Shown here piece by piece: positions 26,552 to 35,213 of a stretch of DNA of 64,000 bases. A model generated the notes under the pieces. The model worked only from the letters and a program-made list of their open reading frames with translations. It had not been told where the DNA came from and did not search any database. The stretch's first letter is position 1, and every line of letters starts with the position of its first letter. Origin of the DNA: Clostridium sp. CF012 (GTDB taxonomy: Bacteria; Bacillota; Clostridia; Clostridiales; Clostridiaceae); the NCBI RefSeq assembly GCF_018861755.1, contig NZ_JAHLEF010000018.1:1-64000 (forward strand), in the 5' to 3' direction. A program made the translations under genes and the position numbers.

Positions 26552-27637
26552 ATGAAAAAATTAAAGGTAGCAATATTAGGATGTGGAAGAATATCTTACA
26601 AGCATATAGAGGCTATAACTCAAAATAAGTTAGAAATCCAGCTTACAGCAGTTTGCGATGTGGTAGAAGCTAATGCAACGTCCAAAAGAGAAGAGTACAT
26701 AAAAGCATTAGGTGAGAGTGAAGATGTAAAAGTTTATACAGATTATAAAGAAATGCTTGAGAGTGCTGATATTGATCTGGTTACTATAGCTACTGAAAGT
26801 GGATATCATCCAGAAATAGCTATTTATTGCATGAATCACGGAAAACATGTAATTGTTGAAAAACCAATGGCACTATCTACTCAGGATGCTGATAGAATGA
26901 TTGAGTGTGCAAGAAAAAATAATGTAAAGCTTTGTGTTAGTCACCAAAATAGATTTAATGAGCCAATACAAAAGCTAAGAGATGCTGTAGAAGAAAATAG
27001 GTTTGGAAAATTAGTTAATGGAACAGCAAGAATTCTTTGGAATAGAAATATGGGATACTATCAACAGGCACCTTGGAGAGGAACATGGGAGCTCGATGGT
27101 GGTACACTAATGAATCAATGTATTCACAATATTGATTTATTACAATGGATGATGGGTGGCGAAATAGACACTGTTTATGCTCAGTGTGATACTTTCCTTC
27201 GAGATATAGAAGCTGAGGATTTTGGAGCAATAATGATAAGATTTAAAAATGGATCTATAGGTATAATTGAAGGTTCAGCTTGTGTATATCCTAAAAATTT
27301 AGAAGAAACTTTGAGCATCTTTGGAGAAACTGGTACGGTTTGCATAGGAGGACTTGCAGTTAATTCCATAGAAACTTGGAAGTTTGCAGATGATCTGGAT
27401 ACCGAGGAAGAAATATTAAGTCAGCAAAAGGGTGACCCCGATTCAGTATATGGCTTCGGACATACACCATTATATAAAGATATGATAGATTCTATAAATA
27501 TGAATAGACAACCTCTCATAAATGGAGAAGAAGGTAAAAAAGGTATGTCGATTATACTTGCTGCTTATAAATCAAGACTTACTGGACTTCCAGTTAAATT
27601 CCCAATGGGAGATTTCTCAACGCTCGAAATGAAGTAA
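26552..27637 (+). CDS. Gfo/Idh/MocA oxidoreductase (WbpB-like)
   Basis: NAD(P)-dependent oxidoreductase of 361 residues. It has the Rossmann motif ILGCGRISYKH, then HVIVEKPMAL with the catalytic lysine (about residue 100) and GGTLMNQCIHNIDLLQW with the catalytic histidine. Its place after a WbpA-like dehydrogenase suggests the 3-oxidation of a UDP-N-acetyl-hexuronate, as WbpB does. The start has AGGAGG 7 bases upstream; the reading frame open further upstream lies within the intercistronic hairpin and is not used. Confidence 0.85.
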   Translation: MKKLKVAILGCGRISYKHIEAITQNKLEIQLTAVCDVVEANATSKREEYIKALGESEDVKVYTDYKEMLESADIDLVTIATESGYHPEIAIYCMNHGKHVIVEKPMALSTQDADRMIECARKNNVKLCVSHQNRFNEPIQKLRDAVEENRFGKLVNGTARILWNRNMGYYQQAPWRGTWELDGGTLMNQCIHNIDLLQWMMGGEIDTVYAQCDTFLRDIEAEDFGAIMIRFKNGSIGIIEGSACVYPKNLEETLSIFGETGTVCIGGLAVNSIETWKFADDLDTEEEILSQQKGDPDSVYGFGHTPLYKDMIDSINMNRQPLINGEEGKKGMSIILAAYKSRLTGLPVKFPMGDFSTLEMK

Positions 27638-27674
27638 TAATTTTAGAAATATCATATGAAAGGGGGTTATTTTC

Positions 27675-28415
27675 ATGAATTATGTTTCAGAAAAAAGTAA
27701 ATTGGGTAATAATGTAACAATGGGACATTTTGTAGTAATAGATGATGAAGTAGTAATAGGCACTAATTGTATTATAGGTAGTAATGTGGTTATACACCTA
27801 GGAACTATTATTGGAGACAATGTTAGAATAGATGATAATACGGTAATAGGCAAGCAGCCTATGAGGTCTGTAAACAGTATTTTTAAAGATGAAGAAAAAT
27901 TGCTTCCAGCTAAAATAAGCGAAGGTTGTCTTATAGGTGCAGGGGTGATAATTTATTGCGGTTGCATAATCGGAGAAAAAACGCTTATTGCTGACACCGC
28001 TGTAATAAGAGAAAATGTAGTCGTAGGATCAAAAACAATTATTGGTCGAGGAACAACTATTGAAAATTTCTGCAGCGTTGGGTCTAACTGCAAAATACAA
28101 ACTAATGTATATTTAACAGCATATTCAGAAGTTGAAGATTATGTATTTATTGCCCCTTGTGTTACAACTTCTAATGATAATTACGCAGCTCGTTCTAAGG
28201 AACGGTTTGGAAAATTTAAAGGAGTAACTATAAAAAAAGGTGGCAGAATCGGAGCCGGAGCAGTTATCCTACCTGGTAAAACTATATATGAAGATGGATT
28301 AGTAGCAGCAGGTAGTGTAGTTACAAAAGACGTGCAAGCAGGCAAAATTGTAGCCGGAAATCCTGCTAAGGTGTTTCGAGTTGTACCAGAAGATCAATTG
28401 CTAAAAAATCAATAA
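27675..28415 (+). CDS. Left-handed beta-helix acyltransferase (WbpD-like)
   Basis: Hexapeptide-repeat acyltransferase of 246 residues, built almost entirely of [IV]G-type repeats, for example VVIGTNCIIGSNVVI and GRIGAGAVILPG, ending in AGSVVTKDV and VAGNPAK. In context it is the likely N-acetyltransferase acting on the 3-amino group of a UDP-hexuronate. The aminotransferase (WbpE) that would supply that amine and the WbpI epimerase are not in the window. AAAGGGGG lies about 7 bases before the ATG. Confidence 0.8.
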   Translation: MNYVSEKSKLGNNVTMGHFVVIDDEVVIGTNCIIGSNVVIHLGTIIGDNVRIDDNTVIGKQPMRSVNSIFKDEEKLLPAKISEGCLIGAGVIIYCGCIIGEKTLIADTAVIRENVVVGSKTIIGRGTTIENFCSVGSNCKIQTNVYLTAYSEVEDYVFIAPCVTTSNDNYAARSKERFGKFKGVTIKKGGRIGAGAVILPGKTIYEDGLVAAGSVVTKDVQAGKIVAGNPAKVFRVVPEDQLLKNQ

Positions 28416-28779
28416 AAGGTAATGTACCCTATAGTGCAGACAAAAGTTAAGAAAGTCTACACTACAGGGTATTTCTACGTATAATGCGGGAATGATAGAA
28501 ACAAAAGTACATAAGAAATTTTAACTTGAGTTCTTTAACAATAGATTAAGATTTATATTTAGTTGCATATGTTAAGTATGTATTATATAATTAGAGTTGC
28601 TTTATTGCGACTATTTATGAAACGAAATTTTGACGAAAGTATGATAAAAAGAAATAAATAACGGAAAGTATAAAAGATAATGCATGTAAGTAAATTAAAT
28701 AAGAATATTAAAGATACTATTAAATTCTTTTTGAGTAAATAGTATATTTTTTTATTCAAGTATTATGGAGGATTCAATT
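28416..28779. other. Intergenic region with the second foldback repeat
   Basis: This 364-base gap carries repeat copy B immediately after the acyltransferase stop. Beyond it, 28490-28770 is AT-rich with several TATA-like hexamers but no convincing -35/-10 pair. The next gene's GGAGG is at 28767. Confidence 0.4.
28423..28486 (+). repeat. Foldback dispersed repeat, copy B
   Basis: TACCCTATAGTGCAGAC (28425-28441) pairs with GTCTACACTACAGGGTA (28455-28471), two mismatches, 13-base loop, followed by TTTCTACGTATAATG. The unit, including that 3' flank, recurs on the minus strand at 106-45. As RNA the stem could act as a terminator for the acyltransferase gene, although the T run is poor. Confidence 0.65.
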
Positions 28780-29907
28780 ATGCCTATAAAAGTATGTCAT
28801 ATTACTACAGTTCATTCATCATCAGATGTTAGAATTTTTCACAAAGAATGTAAAACACTTGCCAGGGAAGGGTATGAGGTCTATTTAATAGCTCCTCATG
28901 ATAAAGAAGAAGAAATAGATGGAGTACATATTATTCCGCTTCCTCAAAAGAGTGGTCGTTTATATAGATTTATATTTAAAAAAAGAATTGCATTAAAAAA
29001 AGCAAAAGAAATAAATGCTGATATATATCAGTTTCATGATCCGGAAATGATTTTTTTAGGACTTAAGTTAAAATTATTAGGTAAAAAAGTAATATATGAT
29101 GTACATGAAGATGTACCAGCACAAATTTTGAATAAGGATTGGCTAGGTAGCCTTATTTTTAGGAAGATAATTTCTAAAATATTTAATACCTTTGAAAAGT
29201 GGTCCTGTAAATATTTTGATGGCGTAGTAACGGTTACCGATGATATAGTTGAGAAATTTTACATGAATAAACGAACCACACTATTAAGAAATTTACCGTC
29301 TATTGCTATAATAGATGAAAGCAAGCGGTTAGAAGTAAAACGAGAAAAATTCACTATGCTTTATGCAGGAGGACTTACTGAAATAAGAGGCATAAGAGAA
29401 TTGATACAAGCTGCTAATTACTTAGATGGTGAAGTAGAATTATTAATTTTAGGTAAATGGGATGAGCCCGAATATAAAAGTGAATGTGAAGGACTTGAAG
29501 GATGGAAATACACAAAATTTCTGGGGTTTATGCCAGTAAAAGAGGTTTATTCTTACATGAAAAGCGTAGATCTGGGACTTTGCACCCTCTATCCAACTCT
29601 TAATCATATAAAAAGTTCGCCAGTAAAAGCCTATGAATATATGGCGTGTGGAATACCAATATTGATGTCTAATTTTTCATATTGGATGGAAGCATTTGAG
29701 GGAAATGCTATATTTGTAAACCCTAAGAAACCTAAAGAAATGGCAGAGAATATTCATGGATTAGTAAAAAACATTGAGAATACAAAGCGGATAGGCGTAA
29801 ATAATAGACATGTAGTTGAAACTATGCTTTCTTGGGAAGCTGAAAAAATAAATTTAATCAATTTGTATAAAGATATACTCCAAGATAATTTAAAAAATAT
29901 CAATTAA
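28780..29907 (+). CDS. Family 4 glycosyltransferase
   Basis: GT-B fold glycosyltransferase of 375 residues. The N-terminus has VCHITTVHSSSDVRIFHKEC, typical of a group acting on lipid-linked sugars. The C-terminal donor site carries the expected KSSPVKAYEYMACGIP. It probably adds one sugar of the repeat unit at the cytoplasmic membrane face. ATG 28780 is used: GGAGG lies 8 bases upstream, and the earlier ATG (28765) precedes that site. The next gene begins 25 bases downstream. Confidence 0.85.
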   Translation: MPIKVCHITTVHSSSDVRIFHKECKTLAREGYEVYLIAPHDKEEEIDGVHIIPLPQKSGRLYRFIFKKRIALKKAKEINADIYQFHDPEMIFLGLKLKLLGKKVIYDVHEDVPAQILNKDWLGSLIFRKIISKIFNTFEKWSCKYFDGVVTVTDDIVEKFYMNKRTTLLRNLPSIAIIDESKRLEVKREKFTMLYAGGLTEIRGIRELIQAANYLDGEVELLILGKWDEPEYKSECEGLEGWKYTKFLGFMPVKEVYSYMKSVDLGLCTLYPTLNHIKSSPVKAYEYMACGIPILMSNFSYWMEAFEGNAIFVNPKKPKEMAENIHGLVKNIENTKRIGVNNRHVVETMLSWEAEKINLINLYKDILQDNLKNIN

Positions 29908-29932
29908 CTTAATCTTAGTGAGGAGTGATAAA

Positions 29933-30964
29933 ATGAATGATAAAGGGAATGTAAAAGTATCTGTAGTTATCCCCTGCAGAAATGAAGAAAATCATATTGG
30001 AAAATGTATACAATCCATAATAGAACAAAGCTATGGAATAGATAATATTGAAGTTATGGTTTGTGATGGATGTTCAGATGATAGTACTCAGGAAGTAATA
30101 AAAGAATATAACAATAAATATCCACAGATAAAATTAGTGATAAATGAAAAAAGAGTGGCACCTACAGCAATGAATTTAGGAATAAAAGCTTCGGTGGGGG
30201 AGATAATTGTAATTTTTGGTGCCCATGCCTATATGGATAAAGATTATATCAAAATTTGCGTAGAAAAACTAAAGAATAATGATATTGCTTGTGTAGGTGG
30301 TAGAATCATAAATATTAGTGAAAATAGTATGGCAGAGGCTATATCTTTCTCTATGGGGTCCCCATTTGGTGTAGGCAATGCGCTATTTAGATTCTCAGAA
30401 AAAGAACAGCTTGTTGACACCGTTGCTTTTGGAGCTTATAGAAGAGGCATATTTGATGAAATAGGATATTTTGATGAAGAGCTTGTACGCAATCAAGATG
30501 ATGAATTGAATTTTAGAATAGCTAAGAGTGGTAATAAGATTCTTCTAGCTCCTGATATAATATCTCACTATTATACGAGAGGATCTTTTGGAAAGCTTTG
30601 GACACAATATTTTCAGTATGGATTTTGGAAAGTTAGAGTTATTCAAAAACATAAAAAGCCAGCAGCAGTAAGACATTTAATACCCTTACTATTTGTTATA
30701 AGTCTAATTTTAGGCACAGTAGTAAGTCCACTCTCAAAGGTAGCTAGATATTTATTTATAACAGAATTAATAGTATATTTATTCGGAGCGATTACATTCT
30801 CTTTAAGAGCTTCCAAAGGAAAAATTAGATATGTACCTAGGATGATAATAGCCTTCTTGATACTACATCTAAGCTATGGAATAGGATTTTTAGAGGGATT
30901 AATAGTATTTTATTGTTTAAGATCTAATAGTGCAGTTGAAAAGAATACAAAGTCATCAAGGTAA
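29933..30964 (+). CDS. Family 2 glycosyltransferase with C-terminal membrane segments
   Basis: GT-A glycosyltransferase of 343 residues. The start VSVVIPCRNEENHIGKCIQS and the VMVCDGCSDDST metal-binding region mark family 2; NQDDELNFRI is the acceptor-side motif. About residues 235-335 contain three hydrophobic segments that anchor it. GAGGAG lies 8 bases before ATG 29933; a GTG at 29918 precedes that site and is rejected. It belongs to the repeat-unit assembly genes. Confidence 0.87.
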   Translation: MNDKGNVKVSVVIPCRNEENHIGKCIQSIIEQSYGIDNIEVMVCDGCSDDSTQEVIKEYNNKYPQIKLVINEKRVAPTAMNLGIKASVGEIIVIFGAHAYMDKDYIKICVEKLKNNDIACVGGRIINISENSMAEAISFSMGSPFGVGNALFRFSEKEQLVDTVAFGAYRRGIFDEIGYFDEELVRNQDDELNFRIAKSGNKILLAPDIISHYYTRGSFGKLWTQYFQYGFWKVRVIQKHKKPAAVRHLIPLLFVISLILGTVVSPLSKVARYLFITELIVYLFGAITFSLRASKGKIRYVPRMIIAFLILHLSYGIGFLEGLIVFYCLRSNSAVEKNTKSSR

Positions 30965-30993
30965 TTTGGGATAATTTGAAATAAGGTGGGAAA

Positions 30994-32244
30994 ATGGGAA
31001 TGAATTTTTGTAAAAATATTTTATTTATATTAACATGTGCTTACATTATGTTATTACCTTTAATTCCAAAAGAAATTATGGTTAATGGGGTACTATTTAC
31101 TGATTTGATTTTAGGACTAATGATTTTTGTTTACATAATAAGTCTAGTTGTATCTAAAAAAAGTAGAGAGATTTTCATTAATGGAATTATAGATTTTTTC
31201 ACGTCTAAACTAAGTATATTTATATCAATATTATTGGTCATTATGCTGGCATCTACTATTTATGCGGTAGATAAAAAAATAGCTTTAAGTGAAAGTGCAA
31301 GGTTTATAACATATATCTTTATGTATTTTATTATAAAATATGAGTTCAATAATAAGAAACAAATAAATATTTTATTAAGATGCTATATATTTATCTCCTT
31401 TATTTTAAGCTGTATAGGGATTGTGCAGCATTTTACTGGGTTTGCATTGACTGAAAGGTTTACAAGAATAAATGAATTTGGAACTGGTATAAAGATTGCT
31501 TCCACGCTTTTTAATCCAAATGCTTATGGTGCTTATTTAATATTAATTATTTTTCCAATGATTATGTTATCCATTTACGAAAAGAAAAAGAATAAAAAAA
31601 TAGTGTATATATTTCTTTCAATATTACTACTTACTAATTTATTGATGACTTTTTCTAGAAATGCATTATTAGGATTTGGACTTGGATTATTAGTTCTCGC
31701 GCTTATTTATAGCATTAAGTTGATTTTTGCGCTTGGTGGTTTTAGCGTTTTAATGATTTTCATACCTTCTGTTTTTCAAAGAGTTAAAGATCTTACTAAT
31801 TTATCTCAAAATGAATCAAGAATTAAACTTTGGAAAACAGCTATGATGATGATAAAGGAACATCCAATTCTTGGTGTTGGTAATGGTAATTTCGTCACTA
31901 GATATAATGAATATGTAACTAAGTATAAATTGGAATATGAGTCATTTAAGAATTATCCTTCCCATAATTCGTATTTTAAAGTACAAAGTGAGTTAGGAAT
32001 AATGGGGATTGTTTCTTTTTTAGGAATAATAGCAATAGCGTTATTTAAAGTTAAAAAAATGTATAGTACTACTACAGATAAATTTTACAAGCCATTTTAT
32101 ATGGGTGTAATGGCAAGCATGATTGCGTTTCTATTTATGAATTTATTTGATAATTTATTCTTCGTACCTAAAGCAACAACTTATTTTTGGTTTTTATTAG
32201 CTACAGTAGAAGCATTATTAAACCCTAGTCATAAGAGTACATAG
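30994..32244 (+). CDS. O-antigen ligase/polymerase family membrane protein
   Basis: Very hydrophobic protein of 416 residues with about ten membrane segments and a Wzy/WaaL-type extracytoplasmic loop containing HPILGVGNGNF and NYPSHNSYF (about residues 290-335), the hallmark of the family. It most likely polymerises repeat units. The ATG at 31000 (six bases on) has a more comfortable distance to AAGGTGG and could be the true start. No flippase gene accompanies it. Confidence 0.8.
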   Translation: MGMNFCKNILFILTCAYIMLLPLIPKEIMVNGVLFTDLILGLMIFVYIISLVVSKKSREIFINGIIDFFTSKLSIFISILLVIMLASTIYAVDKKIALSESARFITYIFMYFIIKYEFNNKKQINILLRCYIFISFILSCIGIVQHFTGFALTERFTRINEFGTGIKIASTLFNPNAYGAYLILIIFPMIMLSIYEKKKNKKIVYIFLSILLLTNLLMTFSRNALLGFGLGLLVLALIYSIKLIFALGGFSVLMIFIPSVFQRVKDLTNLSQNESRIKLWKTAMMMIKEHPILGVGNGNFVTRYNEYVTKYKLEYESFKNYPSHNSYFKVQSELGIMGIVSFLGIIAIALFKVKKMYSTTTDKFYKPFYMGVMASMIAFLFMNLFDNLFFVPKATTYFWFLLATVEALLNPSHKST

Positions 32245-32306
32245 GGCCTTTAAAGATATTTGAAAATTTTTGAACAAGTTGTAATATATGAAAGGAGCAT
32301 AATTTA

Positions 32307-33458
32307 ATGTTTGTCATGATCATATCACGTGGATTCCCCACAAATAAATATAAGATGAATGGTATATTTGAATTTGACCAGGCAAAAGCTTTAGCTAAAG
32401 CAGGCTGCAAAGTAGCTTTTGCTGCAATTGATGTCCGCTCCATAAGACGGTGGCGTAAATGGGGGGTTGAACGGAATGAAATAGACGGCGTGAATGTTTA
32501 TGTTATAAACATTCCGGGTGGCAGACTTCCCAAAGCGATTTTGAACAAAGTGACTAGTATAGGTCTGAGTATTTTGTATAAACTTATTTTAAAAGAAATA
32601 GGCAAGCCAGATATACTCCATGCACATTTTACTGGTCTAGGTTATGCGGCAGCGACACTTAAAAAACAAAAAAACGTTCCTCTTGTAATAACTGAGCATT
32701 CATCGCTCATAAATAAGCCAGTGATAGACAAACAGCTTTTAAACATGGCAACAGTTGCATACGAACAAGCTGATGCTGTTATTGCAGTAAGCCCGACACT
32801 CGTAAATGCCATAAAAAACAAATTAAACATTAAAGCATTGTACATTCCTAATATTGTTGATACAGACTTATTCACTCATACAATAAGAGAAGAAAGCAAG
32901 ACATTTAACTTTGTATCAATCGGAAATTTAATTTATGGAAAAAGAATGGATTTGACCATTGAGGCATTTTATAGCGCTTTTAGTGATTTTTCAGATGTTA
33001 CCTTGACAATATTTGGAGAAGGTGATGAGAGGGCTAAACTAGAGGGCATTATAAAAAAATACCACTTAGAGAATAGAGTTGAGCTTATGGGTATGTGTTC
33101 TAGGGAAGTTATTAAAGAAAAACTAAAGAATAGTGATTGTTTTGTGTTAGCTTCACGTTCTGAAACCTTTGGTGTTGCTTATATTGAAGCTTTGGCTTCT
33201 GGGGTTCCGGTCATCGCAACTAAGTGTGGCGGACCTGAAGTATTTGTTCATGACGAGAATGGGTGTATGATTCCAGTGGATGATCTTAGTGAATTAGTAA
33301 GAGTGATGAAATATATGTACAAGAATAACATAGCATTTGACAGGAAGAAAATATCTGCAGAGATAAAACTCAAGTTTTCACCTGAATGTGTTTCTAAAAA
33401 ATTATTGGAAGTGTACAAAGAAGTGATGGATTTGGAAGCGAACATTAAAAATCACTGA
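32307..33458 (+). CDS. Family 4 glycosyltransferase
   Basis: GT-B glycosyltransferase of 383 residues. It begins MFVMIISRGFPTNKYKMNG, has HAHFTGLGYAA and TEHSS in the acceptor domain, and in the donor domain SRSETFGVAYIEALASGVP followed by TKCGGPEVF, the E-x7-E motif of retaining enzymes. AAAGGAG lies 9 bases before the ATG. A terminator follows, closing this glycosyltransferase run. Confidence 0.88.
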   Translation: MFVMIISRGFPTNKYKMNGIFEFDQAKALAKAGCKVAFAAIDVRSIRRWRKWGVERNEIDGVNVYVINIPGGRLPKAILNKVTSIGLSILYKLILKEIGKPDILHAHFTGLGYAAATLKKQKNVPLVITEHSSLINKPVIDKQLLNMATVAYEQADAVIAVSPTLVNAIKNKLNIKALYIPNIVDTDLFTHTIREESKTFNFVSIGNLIYGKRMDLTIEAFYSAFSDFSDVTLTIFGEGDERAKLEGIIKKYHLENRVELMGMCSREVIKEKLKNSDCFVLASRSETFGVAYIEALASGVPVIATKCGGPEVFVHDENGCMIPVDDLSELVRVMKYMYKNNIAFDRKKISAEIKLKFSPECVSKKLLEVYKEVMDLEANIKNH

Positions 33459-33464
33459 TAAAAT

Positions 33465-33497
33465 AAAAGGGTATATCTCACTTTGATATACCCTTTT
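33465..33497 (+). terminator. Terminator after the glycosyltransferase run
   Basis: AAAAGGGTATATC (33465-33477) and GATATACCCTTTT (33485-33497) form a perfect 13-base-pair stem with a 7-base loop; the T tail is part of the stem. Confidence 0.75.
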
Positions 33498-33688
33498 GAA
33501 TTATGTTGATAGTTGTCGTAAGGAATAAAATATGATATTATTATTAATGTATAAATAAGTATAAAAAAATAAAACGAATTATAATATGGTATATATGTTT
33601 ATATACTAAATAATTTTAAAATATCAGTCCGTAAAAAATCAGAAATAAATATCTCACTTAAATATTCAAGAGAAGGTAGGAGTAAAAG

Positions 33689-34345
33689 ATGAAGAAAGGC
33701 AACATGAAAACCATAGACAAGGAAATACACATTGAGAATAAAAAGCTTCAATTCGCTCTGAAGAGATTAATGGATATAATATTATCAATACTTGGCATAA
33801 TTATACTATCACCTATATATTTAATTACCATTATTGCTATTAGACTAGATTCAAAAGGGCCAACTGTATTTAAACAAATTAGAGTTGGTAAGGATGGTAA
33901 AGATTTTACTATTTATAAATTTAGAACTATGATAGTTCAAGCTGAAAGTAAAAGAGACCTAAATATAGACCCAAATGATTTAGAAAATTTTGTATTTCAA
34001 AGTAAGTCAGACAGTAGAATAACAAAGCTTGGGAGCTTTTTAAGGCGCAGTAGCTTAGATGAAATACCACAACTTTTTAATGTTTTGTTTGGACAAATGA
34101 GCCTTGTAGGACCTAGACCTGAAATACCTGAGGTAGTTAATTATTATCCAGAAAGTTATCGTCAAAGATTTCTAGTTCTGCCTGGTATTACTGGACTTGC
34201 ACAGATTAGTGGAAGAGGAGAAATTGAACTGGGAAAAACTATTGCTTTTGATCTGAAGTATATTATGGATTTTTCTGTTTCACTGGACATAAAGATACTC
34301 TTTTTAACAGTTGTATCTGTATTCAAAAAAGAGGGTGCTTATTAA
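33689..34345 (+). CDS. Initiating sugar (undecaprenyl-phosphate) transferase
   Basis: Polyprenyl-phosphate sugar-1-phosphate transferase of 218 residues. One membrane segment (about residues 28-50) is followed by the catalytic domain with FKQIRVGKDGKDF, YKFRTM, RRSSLDEIPQLFNV, SLVGPRPE and LPGITGLAQISGRGE. It begins each repeat unit on undecaprenyl phosphate. AGGTAGGAG precedes the ATG. It opens a second transcription group after a terminator, with WecG-like and glycosyltransferase genes downstream. Confidence 0.92.
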   Translation: MKKGNMKTIDKEIHIENKKLQFALKRLMDIILSILGIIILSPIYLITIIAIRLDSKGPTVFKQIRVGKDGKDFTIYKFRTMIVQAESKRDLNIDPNDLENFVFQSKSDSRITKLGSFLRRSSLDEIPQLFNVLFGQMSLVGPRPEIPEVVNYYPESYRQRFLVLPGITGLAQISGRGEIELGKTIAFDLKYIMDFSVSLDIKILFLTVVSVFKKEGAY

Positions 34346-34455
34346 TCATTCGCTAAAGTGATACTAATTGGCTAAAATAGTTTGCATAATCACTTATTAT
34401 ATATTGTTTATTATTATGGAGTATCTACAAAACATAGATTATTTGGAGGAGTTTT

Positions 34456-35175
34456 ATGACAACAAGAATTTTTCAATTTGAAATTTTTAATGACAACATA
34501 GAAACATTACTTAAAAGTATAAATAATTTTGAAAAAGTACATATTGTTTCAGGAAATCCAGAAGTGCTTAATAATGGACTACAAAATAAAATATTATTAG
34601 ATAATTTCATTGGTAAAAGTTCTATCATCATTCCAGATGGAATTAGCACTGTAATATGTTCGAAAATTGTTGGTCAACCAGTGAAAGAAAAAATTGCAGG
34701 TATAGAACTTATGGATTCTTTAGTAAAAAAATGTGAAAGTGAAAACCAAGGAATATATTTACTAGGTGCTACTCAAGAAACAGTAGATATGTGCAATATA
34801 AATTTACGAACTAAATATCGGAAATTAAATATATTAGGTAGTCATGATGGATATTTCGAAATAGACAATTGTGAAGAAATATTAGTAGAAATAGAAAAAG
34901 TTAAACCACAAGTCTTATTTGTTGCAATGGGATGCCCAAAGCAAGAGTTATTCATAGCAAAATATATGGACAGACTTCCTTGCAACGTATTTATGGGTGT
35001 TGGAGGAAGTTTTGACATTATTGCTGGCAATCTTAAGCGTGCACCTAAATGGATGATAAATATAGGGCTGGAATGGTTATATAGGGTTGCAAAAGAGCCC
35101 TTTAGAATTAAAAGATTGTCGTCTATACCTAAATTCATTTTAATGGTTATAAAGGATAAGCATAGCCGTAAATAA
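34456..35175 (+). CDS. WecG/TagA/CpsF family glycosyltransferase
   Basis: Member of GT26, 239 residues. Conserved segments are IPDGISTVI, ERIAG-like KEKIAGIELMD (about residue 83), YLLGATQE, GSHDGYF and AMGCPKQELF, VGGSFDIIAGNLKRAP. GT26 enzymes add N-acetylmannosamine(-uronic acid) to lipid-linked GlcNAc or build wall teichoic acid linkage units. Here it probably adds the second sugar after the initiating transferase encoded upstream. GGAGG lies 6 bases before the ATG. Confidence 0.9.
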   Translation: MTTRIFQFEIFNDNIETLLKSINNFEKVHIVSGNPEVLNNGLQNKILLDNFIGKSSIIIPDGISTVICSKIVGQPVKEKIAGIELMDSLVKKCESENQGIYLLGATQETVDMCNINLRTKYRKLNILGSHDGYFEIDNCEEILVEIEKVKPQVLFVAMGCPKQELFIAKYMDRLPCNVFMGVGGSFDIIAGNLKRAPKWMINIGLEWLYRVAKEPFRIKRLSSIPKFILMVIKDKHSRK

Positions 35176-35213
35176 ATGTCATATATAAAGACGAGTGCAA
35201 GGAGGGGATCCAC

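Noticed and set aside
34369-34386. TTGGCTAAAATAGTTTGCAT as a fourth sigma-54 promoter upstream of the GT26 gene
   Set aside because: GG and GC are 12 bases apart instead of 10, which sigma-54 does not accept.
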